64,000 nt of DNA, taken from positions 35,058,329-35,122,328 of the forward strand of contig OZ024880.1 in NCBI GenBank assembly GCA_964017185.1. The letters run 5' to 3'. This stretch comes from Rugalucina vietnamica (lineage: Eukaryota > Mollusca > Bivalvia > Lucinida > Lucinidae). A model generated the notes under the pieces. The model was not told where the DNA came from and did no database searches. It worked only from the letters and a program-made list of their open reading frames with translations. Shown piece after piece: positions 9,302 through 22,159 of the stretch; within the stretch, counting starts at the first letter, position 1; each line of letters begins with the position of its first letter. Both the position numbers and the translations under genes were made by a program.

Positions 9302-10028
9302 CCTTGGGGCCTGACTTCCTTATCCTAAAATTTGAATAAAAATTTGACTTACATACAGAGAAAAAGGCCAAATAAAAGATGTAAAATACATGTAGGTAAA
9401 TATATAAACATGCTCACATTGATTATTTACTCCTAAAGTACTATCTAAGCTCTTGATTCTTTGTATTTATCTGTGCAAACTTGCGAACAGACAGTTGATA
9501 GTGAAACAAATGAGTTATAATGAAACTGTAGATATTATAAAATTATGTAACAGAAGTAAAAGGTCCCTTCACATATGACTTTAATATGAGCCACATCACA
9601 TAAAAAATGTTTGTTTGTTTTACTGAGCTCAGTGCTGGTTTTGTTGCACAATTTTGCAAACACTAGTCTTGAGAGATTTGACATTGTAGAAATTAATCTG
9701 TGGTTTCCTGCAGAAAGTACCACTGTAACATGATAGTTACATTAGTCTGTAACATGTTTCATGCAGATAAACAAAATCAAAAGCTTTTAATAACTAAGCA
9801 AATCTTACGAGCCGAATCAATTCTCCCCCGCTCAAGTCCAAAATTTTACTTGTTTCCGTTGTGTTGCAAACTTGTTTACTGTACAGAAAACTTGTTGCCT
9901 CAATGTAAAGACAGACTAGTGTGATAAAGGAGGTTTTTCGATAATGCAGTTCACTGATGTGATGACATTAATAGTTACCTAATCAATTATTTATTGAAGA
10001 TAGAATGTTGAAGGTTATCAGACAACAT
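9302..10028. other. No recognisable feature
   Basis: AT-rich, with short open frames lacking any protein resemblance. No repeat or RNA structure seen. Confidence 0.5.
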
Positions 10029-10281
10029 CTGAGCGGAAACGCGAGAAAACCAGTATCTGAGCGGCAACGCGAGAAAACCAGTCTTTGGGATTTCCGACCA
10101 GGTCATGTACAATCACAGAAAAAGTCTAGAAGCTTGAGATTTGAAATTTAAGTAAAAGACGAATTGTGCTATCTGAGTTGTGAAAACAAAGGCGCTGATC
10201 AGCTTTGCGATTACCGTGAAGCTTGTCTGCGCCTTTGATTTCGCCTAGGCCAATATCTGGTTTTCTCATGACACGGCTCAT
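10029..10281 (-). repeat. TGAGCC-family MITE, copy 7, with duplicated terminus
   Basis: The left end is present twice in tandem: TGAGCGG(A/C)AACGCGAGAAAACC at about 10,029 and again at about 10,057. The remainder is a normal minus-oriented copy with a GCTGATCAGCTTTGCG stem and ACACGGCTCA at the right. Confidence 0.65.
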
Positions 10282-10716
10282 CTAATCAGCAGCCAAATAC
10301 ATAATAGTACATGTAGATTGTCACAGTTATCAGATAACTGCTTCCTGTAACCCAATTTATTTTTGCAGCTATAAAAGGAGATCCATGCATTAAATGGGAA
10401 TTCTCCCTAATTGATAAATAAAATTATGTCACTTTCAAAGACTCAAATGCCTAGCTTTTTGTTGTTAGTGTATTGTATTCTGGCATATTTTGAATGTCAG
10501 TGATATTATCTACGTCAGTTTTAAATAACACTTTTAGGGAATTTGCATTTCTAAGCATAATGCAATACACATAGATTGAAAGCAAATTTACTTTTGAACA
10601 TGTACTGTATCTCTGAGTATACATCTACAGGACTAAATCTAGGGGGGAACATACCTAGAAATAAACTATAAGATTGTAAATTTAAAATCTTATGCAGAAA
10701 CCTTTGATTGTTGGTT
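10282..10716. other. No recognisable feature
   Basis: Unique-looking AT-rich sequence. Nothing supportable on either strand. Confidence 0.45.
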
Positions 10717-10888
10717 CAGAGGCTGATCCATGATTTCTAGAAGGGGGGCTCAAATCCATCAAGAGGGGGTTCGTTTTCAACATTTTACCTGATTTTTCAC
10801 AAATTTCACCATGAAATTGAAATAATTTGGTTCCAGAGGGGGGTTCAAGTGAACCACCTGGACCCCCTCTATTCTAAATCCACCACTG
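10717..10888. repeat. Degenerate hAT-like MITE
   Basis: CAGAGGCTGATCCATGATTT at the left is loosely mirrored by the inverse of AAATCCACCACTG at the right. G-runs near the left end face C-runs near the right. TGGTT flanks both sides, a possible partial target duplication. Related in style to the element at 19,263-19,434. Confidence 0.45.
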
Positions 10889-11309
10889 TGGTTCTTGTTG
10901 AGAACTCACAGAAGCAGTTCTAATGTGTACCCACGATCTATGTTTTGGAACAAAAATACGAAAATAAACACCATTTATCTATAAAAAAAGGGGCCCCCTT
11001 AAAGGGGCATAAAGGGGTTTACATTATAAGGACATATTATTCTGATGGTTCATTTAAAACTTTGCCTAAACCTCATCTGACCAAACATAAACTCAAACAT
11101 TTTGAATATAGTCTGTTACTTTCTTTACAACAAGACGATGAAGCAAAAACATATACTATGAAGCATAGCTTGAAAAATTCAAACAATTCTTATGGGATTT
11201 GAACCCAGGATATCCCCGGACAGAAACCCAAGGGCAGGAGTTGACTATCCTGACCAGTATAGTACATGTGCTGTATGTCAAAGATTGAACTCAAATAGAT
11301 GTGTTATAT

Positions 11310-11823
11310 CAGTACCTTAATTAGGCTGCGTATTTGCGTAATTACCCAATTAAAATATGAAAAAACGCAATTAATAACGATCTGGTAGCCTAAGAAAACG
11401 CAAAAGAAATCGCCGATACGCAATACCGGAAAAATCAATTGCGTACCGGTTTTTATCGGTGTGCGCCGCACAACGGCTTATGCCGTCTACATTAAACAAA
11501 AATGTCATTGGACATGCGCAAATCGATAGATTGGAAGCCATTTCTTTTCTGTTTTTTCGTTGGTTGACTGCTATTTTAGTTAATTCTCTCAACCAATCAA
11601 TGTTTCCCTTTTATTTTATGCTATGCAAAAGCGAAAGTAGAAGAAAATAAGGAAAGTACACCTCGAACATCATTTTTACCAAATTGTTTTCCATTTTACC
11701 CAATTGATTGAAAATAGAGTGCGTAACAGAATTGAACTTACCCAATTAAAATTCCAGATACGCAATTGAATGAAAAAGGGGTGCGTAAATACCCTATAGG
11801 CTAAAAAATTAATTAAGGTACTG
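11310..11823. mobile_element. 514-bp non-autonomous DNA transposon (CAGTACCTTAATTA ends)
   Basis: Terminal inverted repeat CAGTACCTTAATTA at 11,310 and its inverse ending at 11,823. The direct repeat GTTATAT flanks it on both sides (11,303-11,309 and 11,824-11,830). Subterminal TGCGTA and ACCCAATT motifs occur at both ends. CAG...CTG ends are hAT-like, although hAT duplications are usually 8 bp rather than 7. No transposase. Confidence 0.75.
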
Positions 11824-11830
11824 GTTATAT

Positions 11831-12310
11831 AGAAGCTGTATGTCTAGGACCAGAGGACCATTGGTCCTGAGAATGCTCAAATGAAGCATGATCTTGGAGA
11901 ATTAAGTCATCATGATATGACCTAACATGCGGATAAGCGGCGTTATTGGCACGGCAGTCGTGTGGATAGCCTCAGCATCTATGATGGTGGGTGTGTTAAA
12001 ATGACGTCACTGAGCATGTGACATGATAACGTCATAAATTTACATATTGAAAAACATGACAATTAAAGGTTCGAGCTTCCATATGGTATGTACAAATGCA
12101 TTCTCCAATGCATGTCTGATCCAAAAATTTATCAATTTATCTATTTTTGATCAATCAAAACTAAGATTAAACTAAGATGAAAACAAGCTCATGCAAACTA
12201 CATGTACTTGTATGACTACCGAATGAAATATCATGCATTATATGGAATAAAGGCATGCTGCCTTATCTGCAAACACACATGGTAAACCTTACGCTAGAAA
12301 CTTTTGTGGA
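11831..12310. other. No gene; unannotated intergenic sequence
   Basis: No coding or structural signal beyond GACCATTGGTCCT at about 11,858, a word shared with the repeat ending near 47,540. Confidence 0.4.
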
Positions 12311-12325
12311 TAAACTTAACATAAT

Positions 12326-12360
12326 CGGTAGGTAGGTGGGTAGGTAGGTAAGTAGGCAGA
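12326..12360. repeat. GGTA-type microsatellite
   Basis: Runs of GGTA/GGTAG variants. Downstream to about 13,050 the words GACCGAAATGAC and GGACCAAAATGACC recur several times (12,371-12,420; 12,947-13,040), so this zone looks like decayed repeat sequence without genes. Confidence 0.6.
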
Positions 12361-13559
12361 AACAACCCAGGACCGAAATGACTCAGATTGAAACGATATG
12401 GAACCAAAATGATCCAGGCCTGCAGTGGTGGAGCAAGAAGGGCGTCAAAGGGGGAGCACCCTGCCCTCATTTTAAAAATGGGAAATGCACCCCGCCCTTT
12501 TTGGACTCCAGAGGGTGGCACCCTGTCCTTTTCAGAACATTCAAATATTGAAAAATACATAATATTTGATATTTCTGTTTAAGATTTGTGTTATTTTTTA
12601 GCATAAAGCATTTCAATTAGAGGAAATGGCTAAAAGTAGCCTAAAAGTGCCCTATATATCATGCAAAAAGGACGCTTTTTCTTTTGGAACGTCTTATCCC
12701 CCAACCGCTGGGAGCACCCACATTACGTGGTACAAATGTCTCTGAAGTATCTGCATATTATTAAGGAATACCCTCCACCATCGGAATATGTACATACATA
12801 AATGCAGCATTGACATTTCTTGATGTTAGTGGCATTATATTAATGCACTTCCTGTGCCCTCATAGCATAATTTCACTCATAAAGTGCCCATGTACTGACA
12901 ATATGCTCCCTGCCCTCTCTACCACTGCAGGGCAAAACGACATGGGACCGAAATGGCTCGGAACTGAGAAGAACACAGTCCGAAATAACCCAGGTACAAA
13001 ACATCGGGACCAAAATGACCTGGTATCGAAACAACTAAGGGACCCAACACGACTCCTACCACCTGCACCCCTACTCTACCCTACCACCACCAATACCCTA
13101 CCCGACTCTATCCTTCCCATACCACCAACTCCAACATTGCCCCGATTACTCTACCCCCACCCTGCCCTTTTTTGTTCTCTATCCTACTCATACACTGCCC
13201 ACTACCAGTAAAGGAACACACCCGGTCATTTGTGAAAGCTGTACTTGTACAAATTTTATGCCTTTTGAATTCAATCCTTCTAAATAAAAGATAGGCATTA
13301 AGCTTTTTCACTGAGTCCAATTCTGCACATACACAAGTACAGCGCTTCTATCTCGCGTAAGTTTCTTCTCGTAAAACAATCAAATGTGGTCAAACGAACC
13401 TTAGAAACATTTTGTTGACACAGAAGTGTTTTGTTACGATCGGCTTTTACTTCCGCAAGCTGTTTCCGGTCGAGCCTACCGCACCACTATTGTATTGTAT
13501 AGATTCTGCCATCATTGGCACACCTCATTTAACCCACGAGTACGGGTAACCCTTTACCT

Positions 13560-13965
13560 AACCATCATCACTCCACAGTGACAGGATTAATGCCCACCAC
13601 CAGTACAATGATAACCCTAACATAATCCTGCCAATGCGGATTCCCCTCCCTTGTGCCTTAACCTTAACCACGTTACTGTCGTACCATACTACCCAAAGCC
13701 CCTTTTCCCCAAATGCAACAGTGATGCGGGCTGCCTGAGGTGGAGGAAAGCCAGGACATATCTCGGCATACCTGGGATATGCCTGTGCAACCACCGCGCC
13801 CGCCTGGCGACAGCCAGACCACATACATTTCAATGGGTTAATTCATGTCTATTCTGGAAAACATTTGGCCACAGTGGGGCGCGAACCCGTACGAAAGTGG
13901 TATGTAGCAAAGCAAGAAACCTCCTCGCTCCCTACTGAGCTATAGCGGACGCCCATATAATGAAT
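13560..13965 (-). repeat. tRNA-derived SINE
   Basis: On the minus strand GGGCGTCCGCTATAGCTCAG (near 13,955) carries a box-A-like TAGCTCAGTAGGGAGCG and, about 50 bases on, a box-B-like GGGTTCGCGCCCC. The tRNA-like head is followed by an unrelated body. The acceptor arms do not pair cleanly, so this is a SINE head rather than a tRNA gene. The 3' limit is approximate. Confidence 0.55.
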
Positions 13966-14528
13966 ATGAGCGGGCTGCTTCGGCCCTAACCTGTTCCCAC
14001 AGGTTGTGTGGGCGGCTTAATTTTGAATTTAGAACGTTATGAAAAATGTTTTGAGATGGGTGATAAAAACTATACTGAACAAAGACTTACTGCAGTATGA
14101 AACACGTGGCTGTTACTGGACCTCGAAGTCAACCAATTCTTCGCTTTTTGATGACTGTTCTCTCTCTGTTTCTTATAGTTTGTCAATGTAGCATGCTGCC
14201 TTGAATTTGCCGGGATGATTTTTTTCCAGTTTTTGTAGGCCAGTAAGTTCTTTATCATGTACGAATGTCGGTAATTTGTGTAACCCGAACCCGAGTTCCG
14301 AGATAGCATACCCGAGTTGAAAATTTAAATCTTATAACACAACCATAAAAAAGAAAATAAAGAATATTTAACTATTTGCTTTAACTAAATACACCATTCT
14401 CCATTACTTTTATACCAAATATTCCAAATATGTAATCTTATTTGCTTTTACAAGCATTATTTCGGTTTTGAACTTGGTAAAATGTGTAGGCGGAATTTAC
14501 CAAGGGAAGTAAATCGCGCATAACTAAA

Positions 14529-14880
14529 AAAGTACAAGTAGGCAAAGATCAGGAAAAGGCGCAATCAGAAAAAGACTCCCACTCCAAAAACAAAGGTGGG
14601 AAAAAACCAAACAAACAATCAGGTACTTATACCATGAAAACATTTCGTAAGCCGAATGAGCAGCTATTTTCCCAATAGGTGGCCACTCAGTTACCTTAAC
14701 TAAAAATATGCAAACATACATAAGGCGCCAACAACACAAAAATATTTTAAACACCAAGACATAAAAAAAGAACCAACACAGAAGTATCGACTTGGAACGA
14801 TCAGTAACACAAAGTTACTGGCGGGTTTAAATCGATTTTACACGGCCGTAACCTCACCCTCAGCTTCTGCAGTAAAAACA
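14529..14880 (-). repeat. Family-B repeat copy (left palindrome arm)
   Basis: Copy of a ~300-350-bp family marked by AGGTACAAGTAGGCAAAGATC, GGAAAAGGCGCAATCAGAAA, CCAATAGGTGGCCACTCAG and AACGATCAGTAACACAAA. Other copies: 24,380-24,729 (mirror), 17,640-17,840, 18,530-18,572, 45,005-45,310, 58,150-58,445, 58,690-58,830 and 61,423-61,858 (split). The class is unknown; it could be a SINE or a MITE. Confidence 0.7.
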
Positions 14881-15144
14881 GTAATAAAACACGGTACCGA
14901 CGGCGGGAACCCGGTGACCAAATTAATATTGCGCGCAAAGCTGAGTATGAAAATTACAACAACTGTAGTTTACAGTATCCCCCCCCCCTGTTTTTATGCT
15001 TCCTCAAAGCAGTGATTGTGGATACACGTAAAAACCGACTCAGTGAGGCGGTTCTAACGAATACCCACAATTTATGTTTTAGACCGAAAAAGGGAAAGAA
15101 AACAGAGATGTACTCGAATTAGAGTGAAACAAAACACATATAAT

Positions 15145-15372
15145 TGAGCCACCGCATAAGAAAACCAACAATCGGCATATACGAAAACAAAGGCGCAGAC
15201 CAGCTACTCAGTAGCTTCGAAGCTGATCAGCGCCTTAGTTTTCGCTACATGGATAGTACGATTCCCGGCTTTACATTTTAAAATAAAATCATCAATTTAA
15301 ATAATCCAGCCTTAAGCCATCCCCAGTGCTTGTACAGCTCGGTTTGTGTCGGACCTGTTCGGAAACCATGGG
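15145..15372 (+). repeat. TGAGCC-family MITE, copy 8 (in palindrome arm)
   Basis: Left end TGAGCCACCGCATAAGAAAA with the usual GGCGCAGACCAGC / GCTGATCAGCGCC stem. The right terminus has been lost. The same damaged copy is present in the other arm (about 23,884-24,111). Confidence 0.7.
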
Positions 15373-17967
15373 CATATTTTCAGAAAAAAAAAACGACACA
15401 AGCGAATGCCGTTTTCGCTATGTTCAGTCAGGGTCTCCAAAGACCCTGGTTTAGTACACAGCGTGCTCAACTCCTTTATTCTAATTGAATGATTAGTGGT
15501 GTTTATCGTTCCAACAAACAATTTTTCAGTCATGCCGAGACAGAATCACCGCCTCTTGTGTATTCAGTTTGGGGTACATTTGTGAGTAGCGCTACTCGCT
15601 GTAATAAGCGGATATTATTTGTTTCTGATAAACAGCCATATAGGATGATTATATTTCACTGGAAAGCTGTTATTTTATTCTTTTACAAAATATATCTTTC
15701 AAGTATTTAAGGCAACTATGACTGTCATTTTATTAATGAAATGTTTGCACAGTACAACAAAATAGACATTGTAACTTGTAGTAAAGAAAAGAATATAGCT
15801 CTTTCGCGCTTATTATAAGAAATTTGCGAAATTGAGGTGCAAAACTGCACGGAAGTCAGACAAAAAATGACATAATTTTGACACTGGTTGCATCAACGGG
15901 TAGTAAGATTGCGGCGAAAAATGACTCCGGTAAGTTTTGTAACTATTAATTTGTTTTCAAGGGTTGATTTTTAAAAGCAATAATCAAGTAAATTGTTAGT
16001 TGTTATCATATTTACTTAATATTTGAATGTCAAAATGCTTCTGCTGACGTAAATATTGCGTTAATTATTTCATTGCAACATTCTTAATTTCATTGCTTTA
16101 TAGCGTTTCAAAAATGTCCCCGTCCAATTTAAAAAAAAAAAAACACTTCTGAACTATATTTTCTGCATGCAAATTTTCATCATGATTGGACGTAAAATAA
16201 AACAATGCTTGTGTTTGAATCAGCTTTTCATAAATGTCGCATTTTGACAAAATTACGTTATCGTGTATGTAACGTCACTTATTTTATACTTAGCAGTGAA
16301 ATTAATGGATTTCAAAAAATGGATAAAAGTGATATTTTCACTGCAGAATTGATATTGATATTTTCACTAGTAACTGATATCAGCCGATATTTTCACTGTA
16401 GAGTTTGGATTACTTCTGACGTTTCCATTCACTTGACGTCATTAAATGTGCCTCACTTCAGAAATTCAAATGCCTATAACTCCGTTATTTACGAACGAAA
16501 ACATAAAGTGTGGGAATTCATTTTCTTAGTTAGAACGTTAGGAACAATGTGGTACCAAAATTATTTGTGTTTTCAAAAATTTTTGGTTTTTGCATTTTCA
16601 CCGCCTGCTTTGTGAATAGGAAAAAACCCGTGTATTGTATAAAATAAAAAGAAAAGAAAATTTACTTTTTAACCGTAAATACCAAATATATTTCATCTCG
16701 TGACTTGAAAACATCTAAATTTTCAACTCACTCTATGAAATATATTTGGTATTCACCTCAAAAAAGTAAATATCCTCTATTTACAGGTGACGTTATGTGA
16801 CGTTCCGCAGTTGTACCCAAACTTTTCACGTCGCGTCTGTAAGTCGCTGCGCGCTCCAGGCGCGTTTGGGCTAAAAAAAATAAATAAATAAAAAAAAAAG
16901 CATGCTTAAATTTTTAGTAGAAGCTTGGCGTGTTCAGGGCGTGTGTCTTACACGTTTCGAATAAGTTCCACGCGCGTTACAGGCGAGTTGAATACGCCGT
17001 GATCTTTTAGGCATGCCAGTGTACGCTGCATGTGCTCTCCGATTCATCTTGACCGTGCCCCAAGCGTGTGTGAGACACGTGTTGAACGTTTTCCGCGCGC
17101 CTGTAGTGCGCTAAGCATGTTTGGGAGTAACACAAACGTACTAAAAATTTGAGCTATTTTATACGTCCGGTACAAGCCCCAGTCACGCACTGCTGTTTGA
17201 CTTCTAAAGCGAGTTAAAAGAACAAATTAATTTTCATACGTCTTAAATCTTCAGCGTGTTGAGATTTTCCATACGCCCGGCGCGCGTTTGGGTATACGCT
17301 AATGTGCGACTGCTGTTGTACACACAATCTATGTTTTCAAGAGAATATGAGCTCATAAGCTACTTGATGTTTTGGATCAAAATAATTACAGTTTCACTAT
17401 AGATCACTATATGAAAAGGATTTAAAGGGGGTAAATATTACATGGACATGTTTGCGTGATGCTCTGCTGAAATGTCGGATGACTGTGTGTCGAAATTATT
17501 CTGATTTAGACTAAATTGAAAATGGACAGGGACAGAAAAATCTAAAATATAAAATATTCCAGTAGTTTAACTATTTACATATTGTTGGAGAAGTCGGCAT
17601 GTGTTTGTTTCGTAATTCTTATAGGACTAATCAAGTAGCTTATAAGGGTAGAGCTATCGCTTTACTTTTAGTAAAGTTCGGATGATTGAGTGACCGCCTA
17701 TTGGGAAATAGCTGCTCACTCGGACTACGATATGTTTTCTTTATAAGTACCTAATTGTTTTTAGTTTTTCCCAACTCGATTTTTGGAGTGAGATTTTTTC
17801 TGATTGCCCATTTTCCTGATCATTGCCTTCCCCATGTTCTCGTTCTTTTTTTATCCGCATACACAGATATTGAAGATTTCTTATGACAACAAATGATGCA
17901 ACCGCTTACATATAGGAGATAAACCGTATGAAAATAATTTGTCGTATAGCCATCAATTATCAAAATG

Positions 17968-18140
17968 AAAACCAACAATTTGAGGTTCTGACCAATGATG
18001 GACTGTTACAGTTACAGAAGCAGGCTAGACACTCTTAATTTCGCATTTTAGCACAAGAGGGGTTGTACTATCTGTGTAGCGAAAACAAAGACGTTGATCA
18101 GCTGAGCAGTGATCTGCGCCTTTGTTTTCGCCCATGCATA
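17968..18140 (-). repeat. TGAGCC-family MITE, partial copy 9
   Basis: AAAACCAACAATTTGAGG at the left and GCGCCTTTGTTTTCGCCC at the right are recognisable. The extreme termini are missing and the stem is degraded (GATCAGCTGAGCAGTGATC). Confidence 0.55.
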
Positions 18141-18619
18141 CAACGGCGTATGTACTACGTTCCATTCTTATCTGCGGCGTATCTGTTTGTACCAATTGTC
18201 TTTTAATACCTATAAGAACAAAAGGATGCTTCACTTTGTTCATGCAATTCGCACATTACAGTTATCAATTATCAGCGGTCGAAGATGCCACCGGATAGAT
18301 CTAGATAATCTAGATTAACACCGAAGAAAAAAAATGTGATGGTGGTGGTGGGGGGGGGGGGCATTTTCAAGCTCCCAAAACCTGGTCGTAACACGACAAG
18401 AACAAAGACAGAGAAGACAGAGGCTACACCAAGCGTAGCCCTGAAAGAACCCTGCATGGCACCCCGGACTTGAGAAACATCTGATCACTGACTGATCACG
18501 GAAAATCGAAAACATGCATAAAGAAAGGTACAAGTAGGCAACGATCAGAAAAAGGCGCAATCAGAAACAGCATCAAGATTCTCTTGGAACGCCACAAAAT
18601 ATTTCTAATACTCCTAAAA

Positions 18620-18930
18620 CGTCATACATACTCCACAGCAGCGAAACGTACGTAGCGCATACGTAGCACATACGCCACTGATACGCGAGATACGCCACAC
18701 GTACGTCGCTGATGCGCCGTAGATACAAAAAGAGAGTTCAGGATACGCCACACATACGTCACAAATAAATAGCAGATACGACAGGTTCGCTGTACATACG
18801 TCATGATTACGTGGCATGTTAACCGCGACGTACGTGTGACGTATCAGGAGTATGAGCTACTTATCTACGGCGTACCTGCCACGTTGCTTCCGTGTGAACC
18901 ACGTACGGGGCCTGTCCCAGAAATACGTGG
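18620..18930. repeat. CGTA-rich repeat block
   Basis: Dense alternation of TACG, CGTA and ACGTA words (e.g. ACGTAGCGCATACGTAGC). A similar block at 20,400-20,740 contains three near-tandem copies of ACGTATGTGTGACGTATG. These are self-complementary at short scale and unlike the AT-rich surroundings. Probably decayed non-autonomous elements; termini not defined. Confidence 0.5.
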
Positions 18931-19262
18931 TCATTTGTAATAAAACAAGAATGTGTATGCAGAATTGTGTGAAATTTATATGATCTCACCATCAGCGTTG
19001 ATATTATACATTTTTTTTACAACATAGTGAAATTATTTTACTGGAAAATAGTGACGTAATGTATGTATTACGGCGCAAAATTAGATACTCCGTTACATTT
19101 TTTTCCAGTTAAGTATTTTTTAACAAAATTGGTTTATAAAATCAACCTTCTAATGTGTCATTAATGATTGAGTGATGATTTTGTGTGCATTTTTCTTTAA
19201 ATACTTTAAATGCTTGTTTCTTGTTGTCGTTTAAAACAAGCGACATCTTATTGTTTTATTTC

Positions 19263-19434
19263 CATGCGCGGATCCAGAGGGGCCGGACCCCCCTGGAATC
19301 TGAAATTTTTACCTGAAAAAATGTAATTTCGGGATTTTTGGGGGTTGGACCCCCCCCCCCCCCCCCCTCGTTTGTGACCAAAAATTAACATTTTCGTTGG
19401 ACCCCCTCTCATGAAAATTTCTGGATCCGCGCAT
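19263..19434. repeat. MITE with CATGCGCGGATCCAGA ends and poly-C core
   Basis: CATGCGCGGATCCAGA at the left and its near-perfect inverse (CTGGATCCGCGCATG) at the right. Inside are GGACCCCC-type repeats and a run of about 20 C around 19,350, a tract likely to vary in length or be misassembled. Confidence 0.7.
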
Positions 19435-20807
19435 GATTTCAGTCGAAAAAAATTGTTTGTCCCTCATATAAAATGAAATTGATCATGCTATTTTTGTTTT
19501 TTTTTATCATTTCTATCTCAAATAATTGACTATCATTGTCTACGCGCCAGCGCGTAGACTACTCTAAGGTTTGCGATTGACCTACTTATAAGGCAACTCA
19601 TACACCTCTCTATAACTGCAACTGCACGTTTGAGTCTAGTGGCTTGACCATCGTGTTAGTAGGATTCCGGGTCGTTTCGCGAAGGACCGTGTAAACACCC
19701 CCAAACACCCATGCAAACCTCCATTTGGTTGGTAACATTTGTACCAAAGATGCAGTAGGTACCAAAAATGGGGCAAATTGTTAAATTCGTGGAACTGGTG
19801 CATGATTGCATTCTATCTAAGCAACAACGGAATGAAATGAACCGACGGTATCGTGACGCTATATGGTCAGGTATGAAAGCTTTGACCGCGCCCCACCTGC
19901 CGTGTACAGCCAATTACATTCTATCCAAGCCACAACGGAATGAAATGAACCGACAGTATCGTGATGGTCGATTGTCAGGCTGTCACCGCACAGTGTTTTA
20001 TTTCTGTTCAGGCAAATGCACCACGATGAAATGGGAGTACGGTCAGATTCTTTGACATTCTAGTTTATATATGCGTAGCGTAGACCAAGCTTTTTGTTAA
20101 AGCTTATACTTGTTTTAACTAAGAATACTTAATCAATGCTTAGATGCCAATATTCATCACCATTACAGCTCTAATAAAGAGACTGCATACAAACCATTCA
20201 ACCACCCCTCCACAAAAACGTAGCAAAATGATTTTCAACGTGCTCCGGTTACGCTGATACGTACACCATCATGTAAATGTCCATAACTTTTACAGTTTGT
20301 AAGGAATTGAACTAATAATTTTACTGATTTCTCTGTAGAAATGTAGTTTAAAAGCATAAAACTATCTTTAAATTTTAACCAACCGTTCGCGAGTTATTAA
20401 ACATGTTTATGATTTCCCGGGACCCACCTCGTATGTGTGACGTATGTATGCTTCCGTGTGAACCACGTATGTGTGACGTATGTATGCTTCCGTGTAAACC
20501 ACGTATGTGTGACGTATGTATGGCGTATCGAACCTGCCGCGTACGTGCTATGAATTTTTAAGTGCACACGCAAATAAAACGTAGTACCTCGGCGTATGAG
20601 GAGTATGATCGAGCTACGCATCGAGGAGTATGAGCTACGTATGCTTACGTATGTACGACGTACGCGTGACCTACCTTTCGTATCACGATACGCCGTAGAT
20701 ACGGGAGTGGATACGCGATAGTGTGACAGCAGTTTAAGTGGTAACGTAACTGGTGACTTTGTAAATACGTATTCTTATGGGGTGTTTTGGCGTTTCAATG
20801 GACCACT

Positions 20808-21030
20808 TTGCGTTTGTTTTTTGTTTGTTTTCATTTCTAACGTCCAAGTCAACATTTTTCAGTCATATCGAGACGGAGCCACCGCTTCCTGAGTATTTAC
20901 CAGTACTATGGGTAGTAAATGTGCTATGTTTAAGGACATGAAAATGGTGTCGCCAGTGGGCGTCGAACCCAGTACCTGAGGTCTCTCGATTCGGAGTCCG
21001 ATGCTCTACCACTTTGCCATCGTGGCGTAT
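20808..21030 (-). repeat. tRNA-derived SINE, near full length
   Basis: On the minus strand: tRNA-like head with box A TGGCAAAGTGGTAGAGC and box B GGGTTCGACGCCC, then TCATGTCCTTAAACATAGCAC, CTCAGGAAGCGGTGGCTCCG and the 3' domain CGATATGACTGAAAAATGTT with GACTTGGACGTTAG, ending in a CAAA-type tail. The head's acceptor arms do not pair, so it is not a functional tRNA. The 3' domain is shared with 2,537-2,690, about 15,505-15,560, 52,925-53,145 and 61,895-62,140. Confidence 0.65.
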
Positions 21031-22159
21031 TTTGGTCAAACTAAATATATATATACTTTGTACCGCAAACTTAGATTTTTACTCAGTCTGAGGAAATATA
21101 GCTTCTGCAATCTATATAGATTTATTGGTTTTCAAGTACAGGAAGATGTGCAGAATTTGAACTTTTAACTGGGTCAATTGTCTGTGTATAGTAAAAGACC
21201 AACAAGTTATTAAAACACTATTTTCATTAGATATAATTATTGCATGTTCGGGTTTTAAAAATAAATAATACAGAAATAGCTTAAAAATGCAATTTATTGG
21301 CGGAATAGAAAATGACATTTTCACCCAGCCAAATTCACGTTTAAATATTTGGAATTAGAATAAAAGGCAATTAAAGCCCACCTAAATGCATGTATAATCA
21401 ATGATACATGAGAAAACAAGTTAAAAATACAGGTCAACGAAGTAGCCCACAATTTACGAAAATATTCAAATCAAATGAAACATCATGAAAGAATCATGAA
21501 AACTTGTAAATATAGCAAAATAGTAAGAAAATTGGGAGGGGGGGAGGGGGGGCTGGGGAAATTTTTCAGATGCCATTTTCGGACAAAAACGTCAAATCGT
21601 TTCACTGGCCAGAAAAGTTATGAGCAGAGCGCGATTCTTAGCGCCAAAACTGGAATTAAATAGTCATATGATTACTTAGGCCTACATGTGACCAAAAGCA
21701 ACTAATAGAAAATATTGTAACAAAATGAAAATCTGACGTTAAGATCATATGACTTGACAGACAAATGAAAACATATGAAAGAAAACTTCCAGCCCCACCT
21801 CCCTTGAATTCTAAAGAATCATAGCCACGCCTTATGATCTTACATGAAAGCCTCACAAGAATAATAACATAACTTGCAAAGTAAATAAAACAATGCAAAA
21901 ATCATTATCACTAGCCTTACAAAACCACGTCAGTATATAGAGAAATCAACAGATTTGGACGAATATGAAGCCCTACATGCACTTTCGTGGATCAGCTGGC
22001 TAGCCTTCACTCCGCTTTTTTTCAGTACCTCGTTCCACTTTCGCTAGACGGCTTAGCTTAGGTGGCCTTTTAACTATGGTCGAACATATTATGGTTTTGT
22101 AAGTGACCTTTAGTTGCTAGTGTTAAAAATGTACACGTATATGTATATGTACCAAAACA

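Larger units (their letters stand above)
14262..16903 (+). repeat. Left arm of giant palindrome
   Basis: This 2,642-bp segment recurs in inverted orientation at 22,346-24,993. Outer match starts CGAATGTCGGTAATTTGTG and inner match ends AAAAAAGCAT. The differences I could see by eye are a T/G substitution near 15,615, a poly-A length change near 16,131, and a 9-bp ATACCAAAT duplication present only in the right arm. The arm contains older repeats (14,524-14,880 and 15,145-15,372), a SINE-body fragment near 15,520 and a family-C fragment near 15,060. No gene is supported. The palindromic word ACCAAATATATTTCAT and its inverse occur at about 16,681 and 16,737. Confidence 0.9.

Noticed and set aside
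16205-16615. 136-residue ORF present identically in both palindrome arms (also 22,643-23,053)
   Set aside because: Identity simply reflects the inverted duplication. No known motif, odd composition, and it includes repeated GATATTTTCACT words typical of repeat DNA.
18614-18817. Overlapping 60-67-residue ORFs in the CGTA-rich block
   Set aside because: Low-complexity repeat sequence keeps several frames open; no protein resemblance.
20945-21027. tRNA gene on the minus strand
   Set aside because: Box A and B are good, but the acceptor arms do not pair and the sequence continues into a SINE body with a CAAA-type tail.
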